From Ovoidimarina sediminis (GTDB lineage Bacteria > Pseudomonadota > Alphaproteobacteria > Rhodobacterales > Rhodobacteraceae), in NCBI RefSeq assembly GCF_032586175.1, contig NZ_JAWHTE010000009.1, positions 1-64,000 of the forward strand: a DNA stretch of 64,000 bases, in the 5' to 3' direction. The notes beneath the pieces are model-generated. The model was not told the origin of the DNA. It made no database searches and worked only from the letters and a program-made list of their open reading frames with translations. The translations under genes and the position numbers were made by a program. Numbering within the stretch: position 1 is the stretch's first letter; each line of letters begins with the position of its first letter. Shown here piece by piece: positions 32,495 through 40,540 of this stretch.

Positions 32495-34788
32495 ACCCGG
32501 ATCGCCTCTGCTTCGCGGTCGGCCAGGCGCCAGAGCTGGTCGCGGCCGGCCAGGTAGGGCAGGGGCCAGTCGGGTGCGGCGCGGTCGCCGATGCGGGCGG
32601 CCTCGTGCAGCGTCCAGAACGGATCGGCCAGGTGGGGGCGGCCCACTGCCACGAGATCGGCCCGGCCTGCCATCAGGATCGAGTTGGCGTGGTCGGCCTC
32701 GTAGATGTTGCCGACCGCCATGGTGGCGATATTGGTTTCGTTGCGGATGCGATCGCTGAACGGGGTCTGGAACATGCGGCCATAGACAGGGCGCGCCGCG
32801 GTGCTGGTCTGGCCGGCGCTGACATCGATGATATCCGCGCTCGCGTCGTGGAAGGCCCGGGCGATGCCGACCGCCTCTTCGGGGGTTACGCCGTCTGCGC
32901 CCACCCAGTCGTTCGCCGAGATGCGCACCGACATCGGCTTGGCCTCGGGCCAGGCGGCGCGCATGGCGCGGAACACCTCGAGCGGATAGCGCATCCGGTT
33001 TTTCAGGCTGCCGCCGTAGTCGTCGCCGCGCGCATTCGACAGGGGCGAGATGAAGGAGGAGATCAGATAGCCGTGGGCGGCGTGAAGTTCGATCATGTCG
33101 AAGCCGGCGCGCATGGCCATTTCGGTCGCCGCAACGAACTGGTCGCGCACCCTGTCCATATCGGCGCGGGTCATTTCACGCGGGGTGGTGTTGCGGTCGG
33201 ACCAGGGGATCGGTGAGGCCGACATGACGGGCCAGTTGCCGTCGGCAAGCGGGGCGTCCATGTCTTCCCAGCCAAGCTGGGTCGAGCCCTTTCGCCCGGA
33301 ATGGCCGATCTGGCAGCAGATCTTCGCGTCGGTCTGATCGTGCACGAAGCCGGTCAGGCGCCGCCACGCCGCCTCGTGCGCCGGGTCGTAGAGGCCCGGG
33401 CACCCCGGCGTGATCCGGCCCTCGGGCGAAACGCAGGTCATTTCCGTGAAGACCAGCCCGGCGCCGCCCTTGGCGCGTTCGCCGTAGTGGACGAGGTGCC
33501 AGTCGGTGGGGCAGCCGTCTTGGGCCTTGTATTGGGCCATCGGTGACACGACGATCCGGTTCTTCAGTGTCATGTCTCTGAGGCGGAAGGGGGCGAACAT
33601 GGGGGCGCGGACCGGCCCGTCTTCGGCGACGCCCGCCCGGGTTTGGAACCAGCGTTCCGCGCTTTCCAGCCAGGCGGGATCGCGCAGGCGTAGGTTCTCG
33701 TGACTGATCCGCTGCGACCGGGTGAGGAGTGAATAAGCGAATTGGACCGGGTCGAGATCGAGGTAGCGTTCGACCTGTTCGAACCATTCGAGGCTGTTTC
33801 GGGCCGCCGACTGGAGGCGGAGCACTTCCAGCCGCCGCTCCTCCTGGTAGCGTTCGAAGGCCGCCTCCATCGTGGGTTCGGAATGCAGGTAGGTCGCCAG
33901 CGAGATCGCGCTGTCGAAGGCCAGCCGCGACCCCGAGCCGATGGAGAAGTGCCCGGTCGCCGCCGCATCGCCCATCAGCACGACGTTTTCATGGTGCCAG
34001 GTTTCGCAGATCACGCGCGGGAAATTCATCCAGACGGCGGAGCCGCGCAGATGCGCGGCGTTCGACATCAGCGCATGCCCGCCCAGATGTGCCGCGAAGA
34101 TCCTCCGGCAGGTCTCGACCGTCTGTTCCTTGGACATGTCCTGAAACCCCCAGCGGTCCCACGTGTCCTGCTGGCATTCGACGATGAAGGTCGCGGTGTC
34201 GTCGTCGAACTGGTAGACATGGGCCCAGACCCAGCCATGTTCAGTCTTCTCGAAGATGAAGGTGAAGGCATCGTCGAATTTCTGGTGCGTGCCCAGCCAG
34301 ACGAACTTGCATTCGCGCAGATCGATGTCGGGGCGGAAACGGTCGGCGTATTCGGTTCGGACGCGCGAATTGATCCCGTCGGTCGCGACCACGAGATCGT
34401 AGTTCTTGCGATAGGCCTCGGCGCTTTCGAACTCGGTCTCGAAGCGCATGTCGACGCCAAGGTCGCGCGCGCGCTCCTGCAGCAGGATCAGCATCTTCTT
34501 GCGCCCGATCCCGGCGAAGCCGTGGCCGCCCGACACGGTGCGCACGCCGCCGTGGACCACGGCGATGTCATCCCAGTAGGCGAAGTTGTCGCGGATCGCG
34601 CGGGCGCTGACCGGATCGTTGATTTCGAGGTTTTCCAGCGCGTCGTCGGACAGCACGACGCCCCAGCCGAAGGTGTCGTTGGCGCGGTTGCGCTCGATCA
34701 CCACGACCTCGTGCGAGGGGTCGCGCAGCTTCATCGAGATCGCGAAGTAGAGACCTGCCGGGCCTCCTCCGAGACAAACGACACGCAT
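32491..34788 (-). CDS. anthraniloyl-CoA monooxygenase/reductase (bifunctional)
   Basis: This 765-residue two-domain flavoenzyme converts 2-aminobenzoyl-CoA to a hydroxylated, dearomatised alicyclic CoA ester. The N-terminal p-hydroxybenzoate-hydroxylase-like domain (about 1-385) opens with VVCLGGGPAGLYFAI and retains GDAAATGHFSIGSG. The C-terminal domain (about 395-750) is an old-yellow-enzyme type NADH:flavin oxidoreductase (NRIVVSPMAQY, ELHAAHGYLISSF, AVGRPHLADP). This fusion is diagnostic of the pathway first described in Azoarcus evansii. It is the first gene of a ten-gene overlapping operon reaching to 24855. Confidence 0.95.
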   Translation of the reverse strand: MRVVCLGGGPAGLYFAISMKLRDPSHEVVVIERNRANDTFGWGVVLSDDALENLEINDPVSARAIRDNFAYWDDIAVVHGGVRTVSGGHGFAGIGRKKMLILLQERARDLGVDMRFETEFESAEAYRKNYDLVVATDGINSRVRTEYADRFRPDIDLRECKFVWLGTHQKFDDAFTFIFEKTEHGWVWAHVYQFDDDTATFIVECQQDTWDRWGFQDMSKEQTVETCRRIFAAHLGGHALMSNAAHLRGSAVWMNFPRVICETWHHENVVLMGDAAATGHFSIGSGSRLAFDSAISLATYLHSEPTMEAAFERYQEERRLEVLRLQSAARNSLEWFEQVERYLDLDPVQFAYSLLTRSQRISHENLRLRDPAWLESAERWFQTRAGVAEDGPVRAPMFAPFRLRDMTLKNRIVVSPMAQYKAQDGCPTDWHLVHYGERAKGGAGLVFTEMTCVSPEGRITPGCPGLYDPAHEAAWRRLTGFVHDQTDAKICCQIGHSGRKGSTQLGWEDMDAPLADGNWPVMSASPIPWSDRNTTPREMTRADMDRVRDQFVAATEMAMRAGFDMIELHAAHGYLISSFISPLSNARGDDYGGSLKNRMRYPLEVFRAMRAAWPEAKPMSVRISANDWVGADGVTPEEAVGIARAFHDASADIIDVSAGQTSTAARPVYGRMFQTPFSDRIRNETNIATMAVGNIYEADHANSILMAGRADLVAVGRPHLADPFWTLHEAARIGDRAAPDWPLPYLAGRDQLWRLADREAEAIRV

Positions 34789-34860
34789 GGCTAGCCCTTT
34801 CGTCGATGCGATCCCCGGGGCGGGGCCCGGGACGATGGGAGATTAGGGGGAATTGGCATT

Positions 34861-34886
34861 TACTTCAAGATTGAAATATTGAAGTA
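34861..34886. promoter_or_regulatory. candidate MarR operator in the anthraniloyl-CoA/formamidase promoter
   Basis: The perfect 8-bp arms TACTTCAA (34861-34868) and TTGAAGTA (34879-34886) are separated by 10 bases, within which a second overlapping palindrome TTCAAGATTGAA occurs. It lies 73 bases upstream of the monooxygenase ATG and 98 bases upstream of the divergent hydrolase GTG. The AT-rich core contrasts with the GC-rich surroundings. Confidence 0.6.
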
Positions 34887-34983
34887 TTGATGATAGCTGC
34901 CGGAGGGCCCCGCGCGGACGGCCCGCGCGGACGGGATGCGCCCTGACCCCCCGGGAGGGCAGGCGAGGAGTGGAGGCGTTCCG

Positions 34984-35787
34984 GTGACTGATGCGAGCGG
35001 GATCGACTGGGAAGACGCCTTCGCCAACGCGGCGCATATTCCGGGGGGCGAGGGGTTTCCCGACCTGTGGCAGACAGCGGCGGAGCGGTTTCGCGGCGCG
35101 GCGGATGGCCAGATCGACATCGCTTATGGCGACGCGCCCCGTGCGCGCCTGGACCTTTTCCGGCCCTCTGGCCCGGCCCGCGGCCTTGCCGTCTTTCTGC
35201 ATGGCGGGTTCTGGCTGGCCTTCGACAAATCATACTGGTCGCATCTAGCCTCAGGAGCGCTGGCCCATGGCTGGGCGGTGGCCTTGCCGAGCTATACGCT
35301 TGCGCCCGAGGCGCGTGTCGGGGAGATCGTATTGCAGGTCGGGCGGGCGGTCGCGTGTGCGGCCGGGATGATCGACGGCCCGTTCCGGCTGGCTGGGCAT
35401 TCGGCGGGCGGGCACCTTGCCGCGCGGATGGTGTGCGAGGACAGCCCGCTTCCGGCCGAGATCGGCGCCCGGATCGCGCGTGTCGTATCGATCAGTGGGG
35501 TGCACGACTTGCGCCCCTTGCAGCTTCATTCGATGAACCGGACGCTGCGCCTCGATCCAGACGAGGCCGCCGCCGAAAGCCCGGTGCTGCACCGGCTGCG
35601 TCCCGGCGTTGCGGTAACCGCCTGGGTCGGCGCGGCGGAACGGCCCGAGTTCCTGCGCCAGTCCGCCCTTCTGGCAGAGGCCTGGCAGGTGCCGCTTGTG
35701 GCCGATCCGGGGCGCCACCATTTCGACGTGATCGACGGGCAGGCCGATCCGGCCCATCCCCTGTCGCACTGCCTGGCGGGAGAGTGA
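34984..35787 (+). CDS. kynurenine formamidase-like alpha/beta hydrolase
   Basis: This 267-residue alpha/beta hydrolase has oxyanion-hole motif HGGFW, nucleophile elbow GHSAGG and a terminal catalytic His in GRHHFDVID. N-formylkynurenine hydrolases of the Bna7-like type have this arrangement, and the operon otherwise lacks the deformylation step between kynA and kynU, so arylformamidase is the natural assignment. The GTG at 34984 follows GGAG and AGGAG purine tracts; the frame is open further upstream without a better start. It is divergent from the anthraniloyl-CoA operon and 2 bases before the fused hydratase/dehydrogenase gene. Confidence 0.75.
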   Translation: MTDASGIDWEDAFANAAHIPGGEGFPDLWQTAAERFRGAADGQIDIAYGDAPRARLDLFRPSGPARGLAVFLHGGFWLAFDKSYWSHLASGALAHGWAVALPSYTLAPEARVGEIVLQVGRAVACAAGMIDGPFRLAGHSAGGHLAARMVCEDSPLPAEIGARIARVVSISGVHDLRPLQLHSMNRTLRLDPDEAAAESPVLHRLRPGVAVTAWVGAAERPEFLRQSALLAEAWQVPLVADPGRHHFDVIDGQADPAHPLSHCLAGE

Positions 35788-35789
35788 CA

Positions 35790-37772
35790 ATGGCGATCAG
35801 GATGACACGGGACGGCGGTGTCGCGATCGTGACGATCGACGTCCCGCCGGTGAATGCGATCAGCCAGGCCGTGCGCCGGGGCCTTCTGGAGGCGGTGGAG
35901 GCGAGCGCGGCTGATCCGGAAGTTACATCCGTCGTGCTGGCCGGTGCGCGGCTGACCTTCAGCGAGGGGGAAGACCTTTGCGACCTGGAGCATGCGCCGG
36001 ACGACCCGCTTCTGGGGGAGGTGCTGCGCCGTATCGAAACCTCCGGGACGCCATGGATCGCCGCAGTTCAGGGCAAGGCCCTGGGCGCGGGGCTGGACCT
36101 GGCAATGGCCTGTCATCGCCGGATCGCCGTTTCGAGCGCGGTGCTTGGTCTTCCCGAGGTGTCGCTGGGCCTGATCCCGGGGGCAGGCGGGACCGTGCGG
36201 CTGCCCCGGCTGATCGCGCTGGACAGGGCGCTGGAGATGATCGTCACGGGCAAGCCCATGGGCGCGGAAGATGCCTGTGAGGCGGGGCTTATAGATCGCG
36301 TTGTGTCGGGCGATTTGCTGAGCGCGGCCACTGCCATGGCGCGTGAAGCCGCAGCGCCAGTTCCGACGCTTGCGCGCCCCGTCTGCCCGGAAAGCGCCCC
36401 CGGGGCGTTCGAGGATGCCGCGAAAAGGGCGGTGTCGCGGGCGAAGGGGCAGGCGGCCCCCGTGGCGGCCGTGGAGGCCCTGAGACAGGCCCGCGACCTG
36501 CCCGCTGAAGAGGCGCTGGTGCGGGAGAGACGCCTGTTCCTGGCGCTGCGCGGCGGCGAAGAGGCGCGGGCGCTTCGCCACATCAATCTGGCGGAACGCG
36601 CGACGCGGCGCATCGACCGTTTGGACGGCGTCGCGCCCCATCCCGTGAGGCATGTCGGTGTGATCGGCGGTGGCACGATGGGCGCAGGCATCGCGGCGGC
36701 CTGCCTTCTGGCGGGAGTGCCGGTGACGATGGTGGAACGCGGTGCGGATGCTGCGCGCGCAGGGCAGGGGCGGGTGCACGACATACTGGATGGCAGCCTG
36801 AAACGCGGCAAGCTGACCCCCGAGAGCCATGCCGAACGGCTGGCCGCGTTCACTGCGACCGATGAATTCGACGCCCTGGCCCCGGCCGATCTGGTTGTCG
36901 AGGCGGCGTTCGAGGACATGGCCGTCAAGCAGGAGATCTTCGCGCGGCTTGGCAGGGTGGTGCGGCCCAACGCCGTGCTGGCGACCAACACCTCCTACCT
37001 CGATGTCGGGGCCATCGCCGCGCAGACGGGTCGCCCGGGCCGGGTGATCGGCCTGCATTTCTTTGCCCCGGCCCACATCATGAAGCTTCTGGAAGTCGTC
37101 GCGCCCGACGGGCTGGACGACCGCGCCCTGGCCACCGGCGTGGCGTTCGCGAGGCGTCTGGGCAAGATCCCTGTTCTGGCCGGGGTCTGCGACGGGTTCA
37201 TCGCGAACCGCCTCATGTCGGCCTATCGCCGCGAGGCGGAATACATGCTGGAGGACGGCGCCTTTCCCTGGCAGATCGACGCCGCGATGGAGGCCTATGG
37301 CTTTCCCATGGGGCTGTTCCGGGTGCAGGACCTGTCGGGCCTCGATATCTCCTGGGCCATGCGGAAGCGGCAGGCGGCCTCTCGTGACCCGGCGCAGCGC
37401 TATGTGCGGATCGGGGACCTTCTGTGCGAGGCGGGGCATTTCGGTCGAAAGACGGGCCGAGGGTACTACGCCTATGACGACGCCGGGACCGCCCGGCCCT
37501 CGCCCGAGACGGCCGCCCTGATCGAGGCGGAATCGGCGCGCAAGTGCATTGCGCGGCGCGCGTTCACGGAGGGCGAGATCATGGACCGGTTGCTGGAGGT
37601 AATGCGGACCGAAGGGCAGCGCATCCTTGCAGAGGGAATCGCGCGGAGCGCGGAAGATATCGATGTCGTGATGGTAAATGCGTTCGGCTTCCCGCGCTGG
37701 AAGGGCGGGCCGATGTTCGCCGCGGCCCGGCAGGCGGGTGGAGCGGCCTCCGGTTCAGGGCATCAACTGTAG
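35790..37772 (+). CDS. fused enoyl-CoA hydratase/3-hydroxyacyl-CoA dehydrogenase, C-terminally truncated
   Basis: This 660-residue FadB/FadJ-type bifunctional enzyme has a crotonase domain at about 1-190 (GKALGAGLDLAMACHRRIA, LPEVSLGLIPGAGGT). The NAD domain at about 287-470 has VIGGGTMGAG and LHFFAPAHIMKLLEV, and 3HCDH C-terminal repeats follow to about 645. It would hydrate and oxidise the ring-opened CoA intermediate. Family members normally continue roughly 30-40 residues after FPRWKGGPMFAA, whereas here the frame runs into RQAGGAASGSGHQL and stops 10 bases inside the convergent IolG-like gene. The last helix is thus lost or replaced, probably by a rearrangement at this border; activity may survive. 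Confidence 0.88.
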   Translation: MAIRMTRDGGVAIVTIDVPPVNAISQAVRRGLLEAVEASAADPEVTSVVLAGARLTFSEGEDLCDLEHAPDDPLLGEVLRRIETSGTPWIAAVQGKALGAGLDLAMACHRRIAVSSAVLGLPEVSLGLIPGAGGTVRLPRLIALDRALEMIVTGKPMGAEDACEAGLIDRVVSGDLLSAATAMAREAAAPVPTLARPVCPESAPGAFEDAAKRAVSRAKGQAAPVAAVEALRQARDLPAEEALVRERRLFLALRGGEEARALRHINLAERATRRIDRLDGVAPHPVRHVGVIGGGTMGAGIAAACLLAGVPVTMVERGADAARAGQGRVHDILDGSLKRGKLTPESHAERLAAFTATDEFDALAPADLVVEAAFEDMAVKQEIFARLGRVVRPNAVLATNTSYLDVGAIAAQTGRPGRVIGLHFFAPAHIMKLLEVVAPDGLDDRALATGVAFARRLGKIPVLAGVCDGFIANRLMSAYRREAEYMLEDGAFPWQIDAAMEAYGFPMGLFRVQDLSGLDISWAMRKRQAASRDPAQRYVRIGDLLCEAGHFGRKTGRGYYAYDDAGTARPSPETAALIEAESARKCIARRAFTEGEIMDRLLEVMRTEGQRILAEGIARSAEDIDVVMVNAFGFPRWKGGPMFAAARQAGGAASGSGHQL

Positions 37773-38770
37773 TCGGGCGCGACCGCCCGGCCTGTCCGCG
37801 CCGACGCGACGCAGGCCAGCGCGATGGCAAGCGCGTCGCGGCCGTCCTGGGCCGTTGCCGAGGGCTGGCGGTCGGATGTGACCGCCGCGTGGAATTCGTC
37901 GAGCGCGTTGTAGAAGGACTGGTCGTAACGTTCGAGGAAGAAGTGCTTCAAGGGCTGGCGGGCCAACGTGGCGGAGCCGCCCCAGCGCAGGAGCGTGTCC
38001 TCGTGATGGTTCTGGGTCTGCACCATGCCTGCGTCACCGAACGCCTCGAGCCGTTGATCGAAGCCGTAGCTGCAGGCGCGGGAATTGTTGATGTGGACGA
38101 GCGCGCCGGAGGGCATTTTCAGCGTGGTCATCGTCATGTCGAAATCGCCTTCGGCGCCGATGGCGGGATCGAACATACAGGAGCCGGCGGCCATGACCTC
38201 GACCGGGCGTTCACCGGCGATCCAGCACAAGAGGTCGATGTCGTGAATCGTGGCATCGACGAAATAGCCGCCCGAGGCGCGCACATACTCGATCGGCGGG
38301 GGCGCGGGTTCGCGCGACCAGCTCATCAGCATGTTGAGCCGCCCGATTTCGACTGCGGCGACGGCGGCGCGGAGGGCCGCGTTGTCGGGATCGAAGCGGC
38401 GGTTGAAGCCGAGCATGAAGGGCACCGGGTGATCTTTCAGAACCCCGAGCGCCTCGTCGACGCGTTCCAACGTCTGGTCGAGCGGCTTTTCGCAGTAGAT
38501 CGGCTTGCCGGCGCGGGCGGAGGCCGCGATGTATTCGACATGGGTGTCGGTCGGGGTGGCGATGACGACGGCATCGACGCGTGCATCGGAGAGCACCGAG
38601 TCGAGATCATCCATCGGGCGGCCGCCATACTGGCCGGCCGCCTTTTCGGCAGAGGAGGCGCGGGGGTTGTAGATCACTTCGAGCGACAGGCCGGGATGGG
38701 CGTTGATCTTGGGGCCATAGACATGGGCCATGCGGCCGGTGCCCATAAGGGCGATGCCGAGCGTCGTCAT
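37763..38770 (-). CDS. Gfo/Idh/MocA dehydrogenase, inositol 2-dehydrogenase-like
   Basis: This 335-residue NAD-dependent dehydrogenase has the Rossmann opening IALMGTGRMAHVYGP, the cofactor/active-site motif YCEKPLDQTLE, GFNRRFDPDNAALR, and the catalytic Asp/His region FVDATIHDIDLLCW. These features are those of IolG-type inositol or cyclitol dehydrogenases, which oxidise a ring hydroxyl to a ketone. Its ATG overlaps the GMC stop (ATGA), so the pair is one operon, read away from the solute-binding regulator at 40541. The exact polyol is unknown. Confidence 0.85.
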   Translation of the reverse strand: MTTLGIALMGTGRMAHVYGPKINAHPGLSLEVIYNPRASSAEKAAGQYGGRPMDDLDSVLSDARVDAVVIATPTDTHVEYIAASARAGKPIYCEKPLDQTLERVDEALGVLKDHPVPFMLGFNRRFDPDNAALRAAVAAVEIGRLNMLMSWSREPAPPPIEYVRASGGYFVDATIHDIDLLCWIAGERPVEVMAAGSCMFDPAIGAEGDFDMTMTTLKMPSGALVHINNSRACSYGFDQRLEAFGDAGMVQTQNHHEDTLLRWGGSATLARQPLKHFFLERYDQSFYNALDEFHAAVTSDRQPSATAQDGRDALAIALACVASARTGRAVAPDYS

Positions 38771-40371
38771 CAGGCGGGTTCCTTCGCATCTTCCAGGATC
38801 AGCGCCGCCGCCTTTTCGCCGATCATGATCGAGGCGGCGTTGGTATTTCCGGTCACGATGCGCGGCATGATAGAGGCATCGGCCACGCGAAGCCCGTCAA
38901 TTCCGTGGACGCGGAGGCGGGGGTCGACCACCGCCGTTGCGTCGGTGCCCATCTTGCAGGTGCCGACCGGGTGCAGAAGCGAGAGGCCGCTGTCCCGGCA
39001 ATAGGCGACGAGATCCTCGTCGGACTGGACCTCGGGGCCCGGAGAGATCTCGTATTCCACGCAGGAGGCCATCGGTTCGGTGGCTGCGATCCGGCGCCCG
39101 AATTTGAGCCCGGCGACGGCGGCCCGGCGGTCGGCTTCGTCGGCGAAGAAGTTGAACTGGATTTCGGGCGCGTCGGTGGGGCTCGGGCCGGTGATGCGCA
39201 CGTGGCCGCGGGAGTTGGGGCGCATGTGCTCGGCAAGGATCGTGAAGCCCGAGAAGGGATGGGGCTTCAGCTGTTCGTCGGTGCACCAGGCCATGAAGGT
39301 GACCATCATGTCGGGGCGATCGATCCCGGTGCCCGAGCGGATGAAGGTGTTGGAGTAATTGCCATTATCGGCGAAGGGGCCGGTCCGCAGCACGAGGTGA
39401 CGCAGAAGCTGGAGGCCGCCTTTCAGCTTGTTGTTGTAGAGGTCGTTGACCGTGGATTTGACCGTTGACCGGTATTCGGCGCCGATGCCGAAGTGATCCT
39501 GCAGGTTGTCGCCCACGCCGGGAAGGGCGTGGCGCACCTCGATCCCGTGTTCTTTCAAGAGGTCGGCGGGGCCGATGCCGGAGATCTGGAGAAGCTGGGG
39601 CGAATTGAACGTGCCGCCGGAGAGGATGATTTCATGCCGGGCGCTGGCCTTGTGGGCGCCGGAGCGATCCGTCCAGCGGACGGCGGTGGCGCGGCGGCCC
39701 TCGAGCTCGATTGCGCCGACCATTGCGTGAAGCTTAAGATCGATCTTCTTGCGGGCGGGGCCCTTGAGATAGCCCGCCGCCGTGCTCCAGCGCATGCCGC
39801 CTTTCGTCGTGGTCTGGACGTAGCCCGTGCCTTCCTGCTGCGCGCCGTTGAAATCGTCGTTGCGGGGGACGCCAAGCGCCTCCGACGCCGCGTGGAACGC
39901 CTCGCCAAGCGCGTGCTTCGTGCGGATGTCGGAGACGGCGACCGGCCCGCCGGTGCCGTGGAAGACATCCGCCCCGCGTTCCTGATCCTCGCAGGATTTG
40001 AAGTAGGGCAGCACGTCGTCCCAGCCCCAGCCGTCGCAGCCCGCCGCCTTCCAGCCGTCGAAATCCTCGGGCTGGCCACGCATGTAGATCATGCCGTTGA
40101 TCGAGCCGGTGCCACCCAGCACCTTGCCGCGGGGCTGGAACAGGCGGCGGTTGTTCAGGTGCGGCTCGGGCGCGCTTTCGTAGCACCAGTTCACCTTCGG
40201 GTTGGCGTAGAGCATTGAGTAGCCGAGCGGGATGTGAATGAAGGGGTTGCGGTCGGGCCCGCCCGCTTCGAGGAGGAGGACGGAGCGGCCCGCCTCGCCC
40301 AGGCGCCCGGCAACCGCGCAGCCGGCGGATCCGGCGCCGATGACGATGTAATCGTACTCTGCTGTCGACAT
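38770..40371 (-). CDS. GMC-family oxidoreductase (choline-dehydrogenase-like)
   Basis: This 533-residue FAD alcohol dehydrogenase begins with YIVIGAGSAGCAVAGRL and has the GMC signatures PRGKVLGGTGSINGMIYMRGQ and GGTFNSPQLLQISGIGP. The catalytic His/Asn region is LLHPVGTCKMG and GNTNAASIMIGEKAA near the C-terminus. It probably oxidises a primary or secondary alcohol of the imported polyol, passing electrons to the quinone pool. ATG 40371 gives the standard N-terminus; the longer open frame reaches back into the regulator. No betaine-aldehyde dehydrogenase or choline transporter is nearby, so choline is unlikely. Confidence 0.88.
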   Translation of the reverse strand: MSTAEYDYIVIGAGSAGCAVAGRLGEAGRSVLLLEAGGPDRNPFIHIPLGYSMLYANPKVNWCYESAPEPHLNNRRLFQPRGKVLGGTGSINGMIYMRGQPEDFDGWKAAGCDGWGWDDVLPYFKSCEDQERGADVFHGTGGPVAVSDIRTKHALGEAFHAASEALGVPRNDDFNGAQQEGTGYVQTTTKGGMRWSTAAGYLKGPARKKIDLKLHAMVGAIELEGRRATAVRWTDRSGAHKASARHEIILSGGTFNSPQLLQISGIGPADLLKEHGIEVRHALPGVGDNLQDHFGIGAEYRSTVKSTVNDLYNNKLKGGLQLLRHLVLRTGPFADNGNYSNTFIRSGTGIDRPDMMVTFMAWCTDEQLKPHPFSGFTILAEHMRPNSRGHVRITGPSPTDAPEIQFNFFADEADRRAAVAGLKFGRRIAATEPMASCVEYEISPGPEVQSDEDLVAYCRDSGLSLLHPVGTCKMGTDATAVVDPRLRVHGIDGLRVADASIMPRIVTGNTNAASIMIGEKAAALILEDAKEPA

Positions 40372-40445
40372 GACGCGGCCTCTGACCTCCCCCGCTTCTG
40401 TCCTGAAAATCTGACATGCGGCGGCTTGGCGGGAGAACCGTGCAA

Positions 40446-40462
40446 ATATCAGATTTGGACAA
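40446..40462. promoter_or_regulatory. operator-like palindrome between GMC operon and solute-binding regulator 1
   Basis: ATATCA-GATTT-GGACAA matches the layout of the TTATCC-N5-GGATAA sites at 60157-60194 with imperfect arms. Its reverse strand contains TCCAAATCTGA, an 11-mer repeated exactly at 43412-43422 in front of the transporter genes. A further AAATCTGAC lies at 40407-40415. The site is 75-79 bases from the start codons on both sides. Confidence 0.5.
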
Positions 40463-40540
40463 AATGCGTGTGGCGGCCCTTCGGGATCGCGGATTTCGTG
40501 ATAGGAGGGGGCGGGGGATAGCCGCCGGGGGAGTGCTGGA

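Noticed and set aside
35526..37439. 637-codon minus-strand frame opposite the fused hydratase/dehydrogenase
   Set aside because: Antisense shadow of a high-GC gene; the residue composition (Arg, His and Pro rich) is typical of such shadows.
38770..40371. GMC enzyme as choline dehydrogenase betA
   Set aside because: There is no betB, betI or betaine transporter, and it is operonic with an IolG-like dehydrogenase; most GMC proteins of this similarity are not choline dehydrogenases.
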